In this document: piece by piece, positions 25,244 through 34,130 of the stretch
How positions within the stretch are numbered: position 1 is the stretch's first letter
Layout of the letters: each line of letters starts with the position of its first letter
Origin: Oscillospiraceae bacterium
Lineage (GTDB): Bacteria > Bacillota > Clostridia > Oscillospirales > Acutalibacteraceae
Direction: 5' to 3'
NCBI GenBank assembly: GCA_015066635.1
Contig: SVOA01000014.1
Coordinates: 1-38,709 of the forward strand
DNA length: 38,709 nt
Notes under the pieces: generated by a model
What the model saw: only the letters and a program-made list of their open reading frames with translations
Told to the model about the DNA's origin: nothing
The model's database searches: none
Program-made: the position numbers and the translations under genes

Positions 25244-26896
25244 TTACTGTTCCTCTGCCGTCTGCGTCTTTATAGCCGCATTTATTTTTCTGATTTCCCT
25301 GAGATTTGCGGACTGCTCTGAGTCTGTTGTTGCAAGGTAAATCTTTTTCTCGTCATCATGCGCAAAGAAGTAGTATCCCGTTTCGCTCGGGAACAGAGCC
25401 GCATGAATTGAGTCGTTACCCGGGTTACAGATAGCGCCGACGGGCAGTCCCTCGACTCTTGAGGTGTCATAACGCTGCTTGTATGCGCCGAGGTCAACGG
25501 CATTTGTAACGTTCTTTGAAATATACTCGTCGATATAAACCGTTGTTGCGTGGCACTGAAGCGTGGGATAGAGTCCCGAATGGTTAAGACGGTTATGAAG
25601 TACCGAGGATACGAGCGGCATCTGGTCGGCGCCGTATGCTTCCTTCTCTATAATCGAGGCAAGCGTGATAACGTCGTCAACGCTCATACCGAGTTTCTGC
25701 GCCTGAGCGGCATATTCCTCCGTCCACTTCTCCTTGAAGTTGTTTAAGAACTTCCTTATAACCTCGGCGGGATTCTCGCCCAGGAAGAATTCGTAGGTAT
25801 CGGGATACAGATAACCCTCAAGCACCTGATAGCGCTTTTCCTTGTCGGGCTCGGACGCAATAAACGAATACTCCGAGCTGAAGTCTATCTGCTTGACTGT
25901 CGTGTAGAAATTCTCTGCGGGACAAACCTCGTATTTCTCGAGTTTCTCAGCTATCTGGTTTACGTTATAGCCCTCGGGGAAGGTCAGCGTAACTGTTTCT
26001 CCCTTATTGGTGGGCTTTTTAAAGGTCGAAAGCATATTCTCAAGTCCCATAGACTCGGTCAGATAATAAAGACCCGTGAGGTAGTTATCATCTCTGTACT
26101 TCATAAACTTTGCAAAGACCTTGCAGAAAGCCTTGTGCTTTATGAGCTTGTTATCTCTCAAAATGTCGATAGCGCCGTTTGTGTCAACCTCTGCGGGCAG
26201 ATTAACGATAACGACATTTTCCGAATCTCTGTTCATGGCGAGAACGTCATTTATACAGCTTATCGTATAACTTGAAATGATTATCGCCGCCGTTACGCAG
26301 ATAAGGAATACCGCGATTCCCTTCTTGTGCTGTGAAAGGAATTTCTGTAAACTGAACTTTGCCTTTTGAGTATTGACTCTCGATATAATCGGCGCTTTGC
26401 CGCCCCTTCTTACGGGTGCCTTAGCGCCGGCAGGCGCGGTTTTGCCGGTATTTGCAGGTGCTTTCGGCTTTGAGAAAAGACCTTTTTTCTTCTTTTTCCT
26501 CTGCGCAGGAGCAGACTTTTTAGGCTCAATGCCTGCCTGACTCTCAAACGTGGGATAAAGCTTGATATCGTCATCCTCGTCCCTGCTTACGGGAGTGTAG
26601 CGCTTTATTGTTTTATTTGCAGGTTCTCTCTGACGGATAGGCTCATAATACTTTGCCTTCTTTGAAACTGCGTTTCTGTCTATGGTCGGAACGGACGAAT
26701 TGAATTCGCTGTCGAGGTCCTTGATGTCGACCTTAAACTTCTTTTGCGAGGCAGGAGTCTTTGATGCCGAAGGCACGCGCTGTGTCTTATCAAGGTCGGT
26801 CTTGCCTGTACCCGTTCCGAAGTATGAGTTCATAAGCTCATCATACGCATCGTCTGATGAGGTATGCCTGCGTCTTATATCGTCACTGTTGCTCAA
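25244..26896 (-). CDS. mltG: Endolytic murein transglycosylase MltG (YceG/YrrL)
   Basis: A 550-residue protein that cleaves nascent glycan strands near the membrane. The first ~190 residues are cytoplasmic, low-complexity and basic (Lys/Pro/Ala-rich with runs such as RKKKKKGLFSKPK), much longer than in E. coli MltG. One membrane helix follows (about 191-214, IAVFLICVTAAIIISS). The extracytoplasmic YceG domain contains VLEGYLYPDTYEF, the catalytic Glu in LASIIEKEAYG (about 413), VLHNRLNHSGLYPTLQ and LPVGAICNPG. Start: TTG at 26896, 6 nt after a very strong GGGAGGG; a GTG at 26914 lacks a ribosome site. It overlaps the 3' end of the cyclo-ligase gene by 14 nt and closes the tmk operon. Confidence 0.92.
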   Translation of the reverse strand: MSNSDDIRRRHTSSDDAYDELMNSYFGTGTGKTDLDKTQRVPSASKTPASQKKFKVDIKDLDSEFNSSVPTIDRNAVSKKAKYYEPIRQREPANKTIKRYTPVSRDEDDDIKLYPTFESQAGIEPKKSAPAQRKKKKKGLFSKPKAPANTGKTAPAGAKAPVRRGGKAPIISRVNTQKAKFSLQKFLSQHKKGIAVFLICVTAAIIISSYTISCINDVLAMNRDSENVVIVNLPAEVDTNGAIDILRDNKLIKHKAFCKVFAKFMKYRDDNYLTGLYYLTESMGLENMLSTFKKPTNKGETVTLTFPEGYNVNQIAEKLEKYEVCPAENFYTTVKQIDFSSEYSFIASEPDKEKRYQVLEGYLYPDTYEFFLGENPAEVIRKFLNNFKEKWTEEYAAQAQKLGMSVDDVITLASIIEKEAYGADQMPLVSSVLHNRLNHSGLYPTLQCHATTVYIDEYISKNVTNAVDLGAYKQRYDTSRVEGLPVGAICNPGNDSIHAALFPSETGYYFFAHDDEKKIYLATTDSEQSANLREIRKINAAIKTQTAEEQ

Positions 26897-27488
26897 AGCA
26901 CTCCCTCCCTTCACAAGTATTTACGGTTTCGCTTTGCGTCAGTACGGTCCGGACCTTTATATCACGGTCGTTATAGGGAACTGTATCCATAAGGTTTTCG
27001 TCATAGCATAAGCCGACGGTCAGTCCCCCGAAAGACGAAAGAAAACTATCATAGTATCCCTTTCCGTAGCCTATTCTATACCCTCTGCGGTCAAAAAGCA
27101 AGGCGGGGACAACACAAAGTCCCTCATTAAAATCGCGGAGCTTCTTTCCCTCGTCATAAATCGGTTCAAGAAGGTTGAACGCCCTTTTCTCAAGCGAGGA
27201 AAAATCTTTTATCTCAAAGAACTCAAGCTGATTGTCGGCGTCCGTGCATCTCGGCAGAAAAACTCTCTTGCCGTCCGCAAGCGCACGCTCGATTACCGTC
27301 CTTGTCGAGACCTCAATATCCGAGGACATATATATTAGTATAACATTACTTTCCCGATATTGCCACAAATTTTGCAATTTATTTGAAATTTTTTTATCAA
27401 ATTCGGCTTTTTTGTCTTTATCAAGCGAAATTCTGTATGCTTTCGCCTGCCTGCGGAGCATATTTTTACGGGTAGTTATATCTGTCAT
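26883..27488 (-). CDS. 5-formyltetrahydrofolate cyclo-ligase
   Basis: A 201-residue ATP-dependent enzyme that recycles 5-formyl-THF to 5,10-methenyl-THF in the cytosol. Motifs are RRQAKAYR near the N terminus (first substrate/ATP-binding Arg/Lys), VLIYMSSDIEVST, and the signature RIGYGKGYYDSFL (about residues 137-149). Length is normal. It sits 2 nt after the DJ-1 gene and overlaps mltG by 14 nt, so it is fully embedded in the operon. The same gene is near yrr/yqg genes in other Firmicutes. There is no obvious strong ribosome site; translation probably depends on the upstream gene. Confidence 0.93.
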   Translation of the reverse strand: MTDITTRKNMLRRQAKAYRISLDKDKKAEFDKKISNKLQNLWQYRESNVILIYMSSDIEVSTRTVIERALADGKRVFLPRCTDADNQLEFFEIKDFSSLEKRAFNLLEPIYDEGKKLRDFNEGLCVVPALLFDRRGYRIGYGKGYYDSFLSSFGGLTVGLCYDENLMDTVPYNDRDIKVRTVLTQSETVNTCEGRECFEQQ

Positions 27489-27490
27489 CT

Positions 27491-28033
27491 TTATACCATC
27501 TGAATTTTTGACTTTACCGAATCGGCCTTTTCCTGTCCGAGAAAAGCTGCGACTATCTCAAGTCCGAACTCCGTGGCGACTCCCATTCCCTTTGCCGTAA
27601 TGAATTTGCCGTCTCTGACAACGCCCTTGTCGGAAATAACGGCGCCCTCAAGCTCCTCCTCATAACCGGGGAAGCAGACTGCGTTTTTGCCGCTGAGATA
27701 GCCCTTATGCCCGAGAATCGACGGCGCCGCGCAGATAGCGCAGAGATACTCGTGTCTCTCGTAAGCCGCGTCTATAAACGCCTGAACGGTTCTGTTCTTT
27801 TCAAGGTTTACCGTACCCGGCATACCGCCCGGCAGAATAACGCCGTCAAAGAATTCCGGCACCTCAAGTCCCGTTGTCGATAAATCGCATACAACCGTAA
27901 CTCCGTGAGAGCCTCTTATGAAGTTGTCGCCGACTCCGACGGTTGCAACATCAAGTCCCGCACGGCGCATAACGTCAAGCGGAGCGAGAGCCTCAACCTC
28001 CTCAAAGCCTTCTGCCAGAAACATATAAATCAT
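27491..28033 (-). CDS. DJ-1/PfpI family protein
   Basis: A 180-residue protein of the DJ-1/YajL group. AEGFEEVEALAPLDVMRRAG at the start matches the DJ-1 signature; the conserved Glu is E14 and the nucleophile-elbow Cys is C101 in CAICAAPSILG, with GGMPG upstream (69-73). Proteins of this group have been assigned redox-sensing, glyoxalase-like or deglycase activities; which one applies is unresolved. AGGGG lies before the ATG. It is the fourth gene of the tmk operon, with gaps of 11 nt and 2 nt to its neighbours. Confidence 0.9.
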   Translation of the reverse strand: MIYMFLAEGFEEVEALAPLDVMRRAGLDVATVGVGDNFIRGSHGVTVVCDLSTTGLEVPEFFDGVILPGGMPGTVNLEKNRTVQAFIDAAYERHEYLCAICAAPSILGHKGYLSGKNAVCFPGYEEELEGAVISDKGVVRDGKFITAKGMGVATEFGLEIVAAFLGQEKADSVKSKIQMV

Positions 28034-28044
28034 AAATATTACCC

Positions 28045-28782
28045 CTATTCAAGTGATATTCCCAAATAAATATTATCCATATCGGGCACTGAGTCCGACA
28101 GTTTTTTTATCATACCGCGCGGAGTTTTTGCCTGTTCGGCGTCCGTTACGGGAAAGCGCGCATATACTTCTTTGCCGTCAAAAGCTTTCAGCATTTTCCC
28201 TGCGGTGTCAAAAACATTCGGAGTGAGGAAATAATCAATATATATTTCCCCGCCGTTTTCGTTATATACCGCGCCTGACAAAAAGACGTTTTCCTCGGAC
28301 GCCGCGGCAAAGCGCACCGTCTTGTCATCCCAGCTGACAAACGGAAAACCGCCCGTTTCCCTGCCGTTAACTCTTTCGTATTCTCTCTGATAAAATGCGG
28401 CCTTAAAGCCAAGCTTACCGTAATAGTCAAAAAGTCCCTTATCCGAAGGACACAGAAAAGCGCAGGCATAGCCCTGCTCCCCTGCCTTTTTGCAGGCGAA
28501 GTCAATGAGCTTGCTCATATATCCCCTGCCTCTGTATTCCTTCAGGGTTGCCGCCGCATAGATATAGGCGGCGGGATAGGTTTTGCCGCCATAGACAATT
28601 TCGGCTTTTATGAAATACAGAGCAGACACCGCTCTGCCGTCTTTAAAAACGGTAAAGCCGTTATTGATAAAATCAAAGGCGTCAAAGAATTCCTTTACCG
28701 TATTTTCGCTGTCGCCGAAGGCTTCCTCCCACAGTGCGAAAAGCGAGGCTCTGTCTTTTTCTCTTGTCTGTCTGATTTCCAT
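28045..28782 (-). CDS. GNAT family N-acetyltransferase
   Basis: A 245-residue acetyltransferase with the GNAT fold. Motif A (acetyl-CoA binding) is visible as AATLKEYRGRGYMSKLI (about residues 82-98: R/Q-x-x-G-x-G/A as RGRGYM), and the preceding strand is typical (YPAAYIYA). The extra C-terminal ~110 residues (DDKTVRFAAAS..., VYARFPVTD) suggest a tandem or Eis-like arrangement. Start: ATG at 28782, 2 nt after the stop codon of the DUF2156 gene and 6 nt after AAGGG. Substrate unknown. The pairing with DUF2156, another GNAT-fold protein, may point to aminoacyl or lipid chemistry, but this is speculative. Confidence 0.85.
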   Translation of the reverse strand: MEIRQTREKDRASLFALWEEAFGDSENTVKEFFDAFDFINNGFTVFKDGRAVSALYFIKAEIVYGGKTYPAAYIYAAATLKEYRGRGYMSKLIDFACKKAGEQGYACAFLCPSDKGLFDYYGKLGFKAAFYQREYERVNGRETGGFPFVSWDDKTVRFAAASEENVFLSGAVYNENGGEIYIDYFLTPNVFDTAGKMLKAFDGKEVYARFPVTDAEQAKTPRGMIKKLSDSVPDMDNIYLGISLE

Positions 28783-28784
28783 AA

Positions 28785-29675
28785 TCAACCCTTGTACCTT
28801 GCGATGAACTTCGGCAGAAGAATTGCAGGGCAGTAGCTCATTTTTGCCTGCCTTAAACCCTCGTCCCCCGTATCATCCTCACGGTTAATATATTTATAGC
28901 CCATAAGCTCGTTAATACAGAATTGCTGATTTATCATGGGATACGCTCCCCTGATGTCGGCAAACGCTTTTTCAAAATGGGTACAGAAAACATCATTGTT
29001 TATCTGCTCTCCGAAGGTGTAGGCAATAACCTCGCCGTCCTTACGCAGAAGTCCTCCGACAAAGCCGAGCTCCTCATAGTGTGAAAAGGCGCGGTCAATG
29101 GCGGTAAGCTCTGCTCCGAGACCTTCCTCATCATATTTGGAGTTTAGCTTTTCCCATTTTTTGTTCATTTCATAACACTCTGCGAGATTATCGGGAGTAA
29201 TCTTCTCGTATTGCCAGTTGAAGTTGTTTTTGAAGTATGAAATGTGATTCCTTTTTGCATGGTATTTTCTGCCCGCAAGAGAAGCGAGGTCAGAGGTAAG
29301 ATAAATATAGTCAAAGTAATCACGGTGCTCGCGGAACTCAAATCTGTCTTTGAACATTGAGTCAAGCTCACGGACCTTGTCGGGCGTCAGACAGTACATA
29401 ACAAGTTCTTTGCCGTCCTGCTCATGAAGCTTTATCAGCTCGTTTACCGCACCCTTTTTGTCCCCGTCTCCGCAGGGATAAAGATAGATGTCCGCATCCC
29501 TGCTTCTGTCCTTTGATATAAACAGCCCGTCGTACTCGGCTATCGTGTTGCCGTAGTATTCCGACCATATAAAAAGGTTGCCGAAGCAATAGTCGCACGC
29601 CATCTCTCCCGAACGGGTCATCGTGCTTTTGACCCATTTCATATCCTTCAATTCGGGTTTTCTGAATTCAATCAC
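28785..29675 (-). CDS. DUF2156 protein (LPG synthase C-terminal-like)
   Basis: A 296-residue soluble protein with a double GNAT-like fold of the DUF2156 family, related to the catalytic C-terminal domain of MprF-type aminoacyl-phosphatidylglycerol synthases. Motifs include MACDYCFGNLFIWSEYY, GRKYHAKRNHISYFKNN and INREDDTGDEGLRQAK, the last typical of the family's C terminus. There are no membrane segments, so it is not a full MprF. The start is uncertain: GTG at 29675 (overlapping tmk by 8 nt, with GGAA upstream) gives a normal N terminus; TTG at 29687 is the alternative. Function is unproven; tRNA-dependent aminoacyl transfer is a family-based guess. Confidence 0.85.
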   Translation of the reverse strand: MIEFRKPELKDMKWVKSTMTRSGEMACDYCFGNLFIWSEYYGNTIAEYDGLFISKDRSRDADIYLYPCGDGDKKGAVNELIKLHEQDGKELVMYCLTPDKVRELDSMFKDRFEFREHRDYFDYIYLTSDLASLAGRKYHAKRNHISYFKNNFNWQYEKITPDNLAECYEMNKKWEKLNSKYDEEGLGAELTAIDRAFSHYEELGFVGGLLRKDGEVIAYTFGEQINNDVFCTHFEKAFADIRGAYPMINQQFCINELMGYKYINREDDTGDEGLRQAKMSYCPAILLPKFIARYKG

Positions 29676-30348
29676 GTTTATTTCCAATCTTTTTTAAAAT
29701 CTCGGAGTATATTTCGTTTCCTATATCCTCCCGCGCTCTGGGTCTGTCCCCGTCTGCACAGTTTATAACGGTCCATCCGAATTTCTCCGCCGCAAACGCG
29801 GCCGCCTTACGGCACTCGAGGAGGTAATTTACATTGGCCTCGTGTATATCCTTTTTTGCTTCCTCGCCGTTGTACCGCGAGGTCATAAGCCGCTGAGAAA
29901 TCTCAACGGGCATATCAAGATATATTACACAGTCGGGTCTCGGAATACCCATTTTGCAGTATTCGTAATCGGTCAGCCAGTCAAGGTATTCGTCCCATTT
30001 TTCTCTCGGGAGCTTTACCGTCTGATGCACCGCGTTTGAGGTAACATATCGGTCGGCAAGAATTACCGTACCCGACAGATAGTCCTCTGACCAATGACGC
30101 TTATAGCTCGCATATCTGTCAACGGCATAGAACGACGAAGCCGCATAGATATTGACGTCATCCGGTTTTTTGCCGAATTCCCCCGACAGATACATACGCA
30201 CAAGCGTACTCGAATCGTCCTCATAATCGGGAAGCTTAATTTGCTTGATTTTAATATTGTTTTTTTCAAAATTCTGTTTTAAAAGAGCAACCTGAGTGGA
30301 CTTTCCGCTTCCGTCAAGACCCTCAATTACAATAAGTTTACCGGACAT
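29668..30348 (-). CDS. tmk: Thymidylate kinase
   Basis: A 226-residue kinase that phosphorylates dTMP to dTDP. The P-loop is EGLDGSGKST (residues 9-18), the DRY/DRx motif is LADRYVTSNAVHQ (about 97-109), and YLDMPVEIS precedes the lid region. It is slightly longer than the usual 205-215. The ATG at 30348 is chosen because GGGGAG (30356-30361) is 7 nt away; an ATG at 30354 is too close to it. It is the first gene of a six-gene operon ending with mltG, with its own promoter. Archetypal folate partners (5-formyl-THF cyclo-ligase) in the same operon link it to thymidylate/one-carbon metabolism. Confidence 0.92.
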   Translation of the reverse strand: MSGKLIVIEGLDGSGKSTQVALLKQNFEKNNIKIKQIKLPDYEDDSSTLVRMYLSGEFGKKPDDVNIYAASSFYAVDRYASYKRHWSEDYLSGTVILADRYVTSNAVHQTVKLPREKWDEYLDWLTDYEYCKMGIPRPDCVIYLDMPVEISQRLMTSRYNGEEAKKDIHEANVNYLLECRKAAAFAAEKFGWTVINCADGDRPRAREDIGNEIYSEILKKIGNKRD

Positions 30349-30386
30349 TTGCATACTCCCCTGTTGTAAAAACTGCATACTGAATT

Positions 30387-30415
30387 ATTATAACAGAAAA
30401 ACGATAATATTACAA
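30387..30415 (-). promoter_or_regulatory. SigA promoter of the tmk-mltG operon
   Basis: On the minus strand TTGTAA (30410-30415), 17 bp, TATAAT (30387-30392); the start near 30380 leaves a ~30 nt leader. Confidence 0.8.
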
Positions 30416-30423
30416 CGATTATT

Positions 30424-30453
30424 TAAAAAGAAAACGGGAACAGACGTTCCCGT
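30424..30453 (-). terminator. Intrinsic terminator after the GtrA-like gene
   Basis: On the minus strand ACGGGAAC - 4 nt - GTTCCCGT followed by TTTCTTTTT. Confidence 0.88.
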
Positions 30454-30471
30454 AAACTTATAAGCAATATT

Positions 30472-31044
30472 TTATTCTGCCTTTTCCTCTGCTGCTTCCG
30501 CCGCTTCTTCGGCTGCTTCCTTCTTTTTGGGGAAGAGAAGCTTGTCAACCGGGAAGTAAAGGAAGAACTGCAACGCGGAGCAAATCATTGTAGCCGCATT
30601 TGAGCTGACTCCGTCGCCCCAGCTCCACTTCTCAACAAAAATATCCTTGAGAGTGGGATTAAGCCATGCAGAGAAGCAAATAAGAGCAATAGTGAAAATG
30701 ATATAGATGGGAAGCACTACCGCAATATTTGCGTCGGAATTAAAGGTCTTGTCTCTGTTAACAAAGAAAGCAACTATCTGTGCGATAATGTTTGCAGTAT
30801 TGTTAACTATGAAATAACCCAGACCGCCTGCCGCCGCAGTAACGGTAAATACCCACCAGTTAAAGTCCTGTCCGTTGTAGAGATTTTTGATAGCCGGAAT
30901 AAGCGGAAGAACGTTCAGAAGCGTGAACTGTACTATCATCGCAAGAAGACTTACAAAAATGAACTTTACAAACTGCCATATTGTTTCTATACCCTTGCCT
31001 TTTTCGGCTGCGGCATTGTCAATGCCTTTAAGACCTTTTGCCAT
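30472..31044 (-). CDS. GtrA-like multispanning membrane protein
   Basis: A 190-residue protein with four hydrophobic helices (about residues 25-50, 66-95, 108-127 and 145-165). The second helix is followed by AQIVAFFVNRDKTF, which resembles the conserved FxxNRxxTF motif of the GtrA/DPMS family, whose members are thought to move or support polyprenyl-linked sugars in the membrane. The C terminus is a charged Lys/Glu/Ala tail (KKKEAAEEAAEAAEEKAE). AAGGAGA precedes ATG. It lies 79 nt after valS with its own promoter and a terminator, so it is probably expressed alone. No glycosyltransferase is nearby to fix a substrate. Confidence 0.75.
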   Translation of the reverse strand: MAKGLKGIDNAAAEKGKGIETIWQFVKFIFVSLLAMIVQFTLLNVLPLIPAIKNLYNGQDFNWWVFTVTAAAGGLGYFIVNNTANIIAQIVAFFVNRDKTFNSDANIAVVLPIYIIFTIALICFSAWLNPTLKDIFVEKWSWGDGVSSNAATMICSALQFFLYFPVDKLLFPKKKEAAEEAAEAAEEKAE

Positions 31045-31080
31045 TGGAATTATCTCCTTTTCAAAAAAAATTACGGATTT

Positions 31081-31109
31081 ATTTTATCATATCGCAATTA
31101 TTTATGCAA
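31081..31109 (-). promoter_or_regulatory. SigA promoter of the GtrA-like gene
   Basis: On the minus strand TTGCAT (31104-31109), 17 bp, TAAAAT (31081-31086) with an extended -10 TGA. Confidence 0.7.
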
Positions 31110-31123
31110 TACGCAAAATGAAT

Positions 31124-33829
31124 TTATCTGTTTTCTATCTTGGCGATAGATTCGTTAATCATAGCGAGCTTGTCGGTATGCTTTTTGAGCGCGTCTCTCT
31201 GAGCCGCAACAACCTGCTCGGGAGCCTTGTTGACAAAATTCGGGTTGTTGAGTTTTCCCGAAACAAAGGCTATATCCTTCTCGACCGCCGCTTTTTCCTT
31301 ATTGAGTCTTTCAAGCTCTGCGGAGAAGTCAACGAGCTCGTCCATCGGGATATAAATCTTGGCGTCGGCGGTAATTATGGTAACGGCTCCGTCGTCGTGA
31401 TAATTGCTTACTATCTCAACCTCGCTTGCGCTCGCAAGTCTTATAAAGAAGTCGGAAGCGCTTGCAAAAATATCCTTATACTCGGTGTCGATAAAGAGCT
31501 TTGCCTTCTTTGAAGGAGCAACGTTCATCTCGCTTCTGCGGTTACGGACTGCCTTGACGGCGTTCATAACCATATCCATCGCCTTCTCCTCCTCCGAGAA
31601 AACGAGACTTTCGGAGAATTCAGGCCACGGAGAAATCATAACCGACTCGCCCTCGTGAGGAAGCGTCTGCCAGATTTCCTCGGTAATGAAAGGCATAAAC
31701 GGATGGAGAAGCTTGAGCGTATTGCTCATAACATAAACGAGAACTGCTCTTGCGGTGTTCTTTGCCTCGGTGTTCTCGGAATTCAGACGGATTTTTGCAA
31801 TTTCTATATACCAGTCGCAGAAAACGTCCCAGATAAAGTCATAAAGCTTCTGAACCGCCATACCGAGTTCAAACTTTTCAAGCGACTGAGTTACGGCGCT
31901 TACAAGCTCGTTGTAGCGGCTGAGTATCCACTTGTCCTCAATGCTGAGATTTTCGGGAATATGAGGCGCTTTCTCGTCCTCGCCGAGATTCATAAGTATA
32001 AATCTCGCGGCGTTCCAAATTTTATTTGCAAAATTACGGCTTGCCTCAACCTTCTCATCCGAGAAGCGCATATCGTTTCCGGGGCTGTTGCCCGTTGCAA
32101 GAGTAAATCTCAGGGCATCTGCACCGTACTGCTCGATTATTTCAAGCGGGTCGATTCCGTTGCCGAGCGACTTTGACATTTTTCTGCCCAGAGCGTCGCG
32201 TACAAGTCCGTGAATAAGAACTGTATCAAACGGAGCTTTACCCGTGTATTCAAGAGCCGAGAAAATCATACGGCTTACCCAGAAACCTATAATATCGTAA
32301 CCCGTAACAAGAGTATTTGTCGGATAATAATGCTTTAAGTCCTCTGTTTCCTGCGGCCAGCCGAGAGTTGAAAACGGCCAGAGAGCCGACGAGAACCATG
32401 TGTCAAGCGTGTCGGGGTCCTGAGTGAGATGCGTGCCGCCGCAAGCAGGACAAACGCTAACGGCATCCTTGGAAACTACGGTTTCTCCGCAGTCGTCGCA
32501 GTACCATGCGGGAATTCTGTGTCCCCACCAGAGCTGACGGGAAATACACCAGTCTCTTGTTCCGCGCATCCAGTTCATATAGTTCTTTGTAAAGCGCTCG
32601 GGAACAAATTTGATTTCTCCCTTTTCAACCGACTCAATAGCGGGAATTGCAAGGGGTTCCATTTTAACAAACCACTGCTTTGATACCATGGGTTCAATGC
32701 TTGTATGACAGCGGTAGCAGGTTCCGACCTCGTGCTTGAGAGGCTCGATTTCCTTGATATAACCGCCTTTTTCAAGGTCCTCAAGTATGGCCTTTCTTGC
32801 CTCGGCAGTAGTCATACCCGCATATTTGCCGCAGTCAAGCACCTCGGGCTCGTTTTCGGCGCCCGCCTTACCCGAAGCGCGGACAGCGTCAGCCTCCGCC
32901 TTTTCCTTAGCGCCGGTCAGATGACCGTCATAGGTAAAGGTGCGTACTATCGGAAGGTTATGACGAAGTCCTACCTCAAAGTCGTTGGGGTCGTGGGCGG
33001 GAGTGATTTTAACAACGCCCGTACCCTTGGTCATATCAGCGTGCTCGTCGCATACTATCGGGATTTCCTTATTTATAAGCGGCAGAATTACATGACAGCC
33101 GTGAAGGTGGCTGTATCTTTCGTCATCCGCATTTATTGCAACAGCCGTATCTCCGAGCATTGTTTCGGGACGGGTTGTGGCAAGTTCAAGCTTTTCGCCC
33201 GTTTCCTTAACGGTGTAAAGAAGATGCCAGAAATGTGAGTCCTGCTCTTCATACTCAACCTCGGCATCCGAAATTGAAGTGTTGCAGTGAGGACACCAGT
33301 TAACCATACGGTTGCCTCTGTAAATGAGTCCCTTGTCGTAAAGGCGTACAAAGACCTCTTTAACCGCGTCGCTGCAGCCCTCGTCAAGAGTAAATCTCTC
33401 TCTGTCCCAGTCGCAGGAAGAGCCCATCTTCTTTAGCTGCTCGATAATGCGTCCGCCGTACTGCTTTTTCCAGTCCCATGCTCTCTCAAGGAATTTTTCT
33501 CTGCCTATGTCCTCCTTGGTTATGCCTTCCTTACGCATTGCCTCAACGATTTTTGCCTCGGTCGCTATTGAAGCGTGGTCTGTGCCCGGAAGCCACAGAG
33601 TATCGTAACCCGCCATCCTGTGATAACGGATAAGAATATCCTGAAGCGTATTGTCAAGCGCGTGTCCCATATGAAGCTGTCCCGTAATATTGGGAGGCGG
33701 TATAACTATGGTATAGGTCTTTTTACCCTCCTCGCGCCTTGCGTGAAAGTATTTCTTTTCAAGCCAGGTGCCGTATATCCTCTCCTCAACGGATTTGGGA
33801 TTATACTGTTTTTCAAGTTCCTTTGACAT
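31124..33829 (-). CDS. valS: Valyl-tRNA synthetase
   Basis: A 901-residue class I aminoacyl-tRNA synthetase. The HIGH motif appears in PPPNITGQLHMGHAL (about residues 42-56) and KMSKS in GRKMSKSLGNGIDP (about 549-562). The CP1 editing domain carries ATTRPETMLGDTAVAIN (about 225-241). Cys pairs WCPHC and CYRC, CPACG suggest bound zinc. The C-terminal coiled coil (about 830-900, KEKAAVEKDIAFVSGKL) is typical of ValRS and absent from IleRS. It charges tRNA-Val with valine and removes threonine. AAAAGGAGA precedes the ATG. It is preceded by a T-box leader with a Val specifier and its own promoter. Confidence 0.98.
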   Translation of the reverse strand: MSKELEKQYNPKSVEERIYGTWLEKKYFHARREEGKKTYTIVIPPPNITGQLHMGHALDNTLQDILIRYHRMAGYDTLWLPGTDHASIATEAKIVEAMRKEGITKEDIGREKFLERAWDWKKQYGGRIIEQLKKMGSSCDWDRERFTLDEGCSDAVKEVFVRLYDKGLIYRGNRMVNWCPHCNTSISDAEVEYEEQDSHFWHLLYTVKETGEKLELATTRPETMLGDTAVAINADDERYSHLHGCHVILPLINKEIPIVCDEHADMTKGTGVVKITPAHDPNDFEVGLRHNLPIVRTFTYDGHLTGAKEKAEADAVRASGKAGAENEPEVLDCGKYAGMTTAEARKAILEDLEKGGYIKEIEPLKHEVGTCYRCHTSIEPMVSKQWFVKMEPLAIPAIESVEKGEIKFVPERFTKNYMNWMRGTRDWCISRQLWWGHRIPAWYCDDCGETVVSKDAVSVCPACGGTHLTQDPDTLDTWFSSALWPFSTLGWPQETEDLKHYYPTNTLVTGYDIIGFWVSRMIFSALEYTGKAPFDTVLIHGLVRDALGRKMSKSLGNGIDPLEIIEQYGADALRFTLATGNSPGNDMRFSDEKVEASRNFANKIWNAARFILMNLGEDEKAPHIPENLSIEDKWILSRYNELVSAVTQSLEKFELGMAVQKLYDFIWDVFCDWYIEIAKIRLNSENTEAKNTARAVLVYVMSNTLKLLHPFMPFITEEIWQTLPHEGESVMISPWPEFSESLVFSEEEKAMDMVMNAVKAVRNRRSEMNVAPSKKAKLFIDTEYKDIFASASDFFIRLASASEVEIVSNYHDDGAVTIITADAKIYIPMDELVDFSAELERLNKEKAAVEKDIAFVSGKLNNPNFVNKAPEQVVAAQRDALKKHTDKLAMINESIAKIENR

Positions 33830-33859
33830 TTATATTTCTCCTTTTCAGTATTCGGCAAT

Positions 33860-34090
33860 AAAAAAACGCCTCATAAAATATGAGACGAAAAAATCCGCGG
33901 TACCACTCAAATTGCCCTAAAGGGCCGCTTAAAACCGATAACGGCGGCAACCGTCTCTGCTTAATCGGAAATCCGTTTGGGCAGAGCCACTCCGAAGCGA
34001 CGGCGAAACAAATGCTGTACTGCCTCGCACCTTACGGCAGCTCTCTTGAATCAGCAGATTTATTTCTTAACTTCCTCAATGTGTTTTGTT
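33860..34090 (-). promoter_or_regulatory. T-box leader of valS
   Basis: On the minus strand the core GAGTGGTACCGCGG lies at 33895-33908; the terminator CGTCTCATA - TTT - TATGAGGCG with T7 spans 33860-33887. Stem I shows CAAGAGAGCTGCC, and a GTA (Val) codon lies in the 3' side of the specifier loop (GGCAGTACAGCA). TGGT in the T-box pairs with a tRNA ending A-CCA, as expected for tRNA-Val. Rising uncharged tRNA-Val should open transcription of valS. Confidence 0.92.
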
Positions 34091-34097
34091 TTTTGAT

Positions 34098-34126
34098 ATT
34101 CTATCACTTATTGTCCCTTGTGTCAA
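34098..34126 (-). promoter_or_regulatory. SigA promoter of the valS T-box transcript
   Basis: On the minus strand TTGACA (34121-34126), 17 bp, TAGAAT (34098-34103), only 5 bp downstream of the preceding gene's stop codon. Confidence 0.88.
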
Positions 34127-34130
34127 TAAA

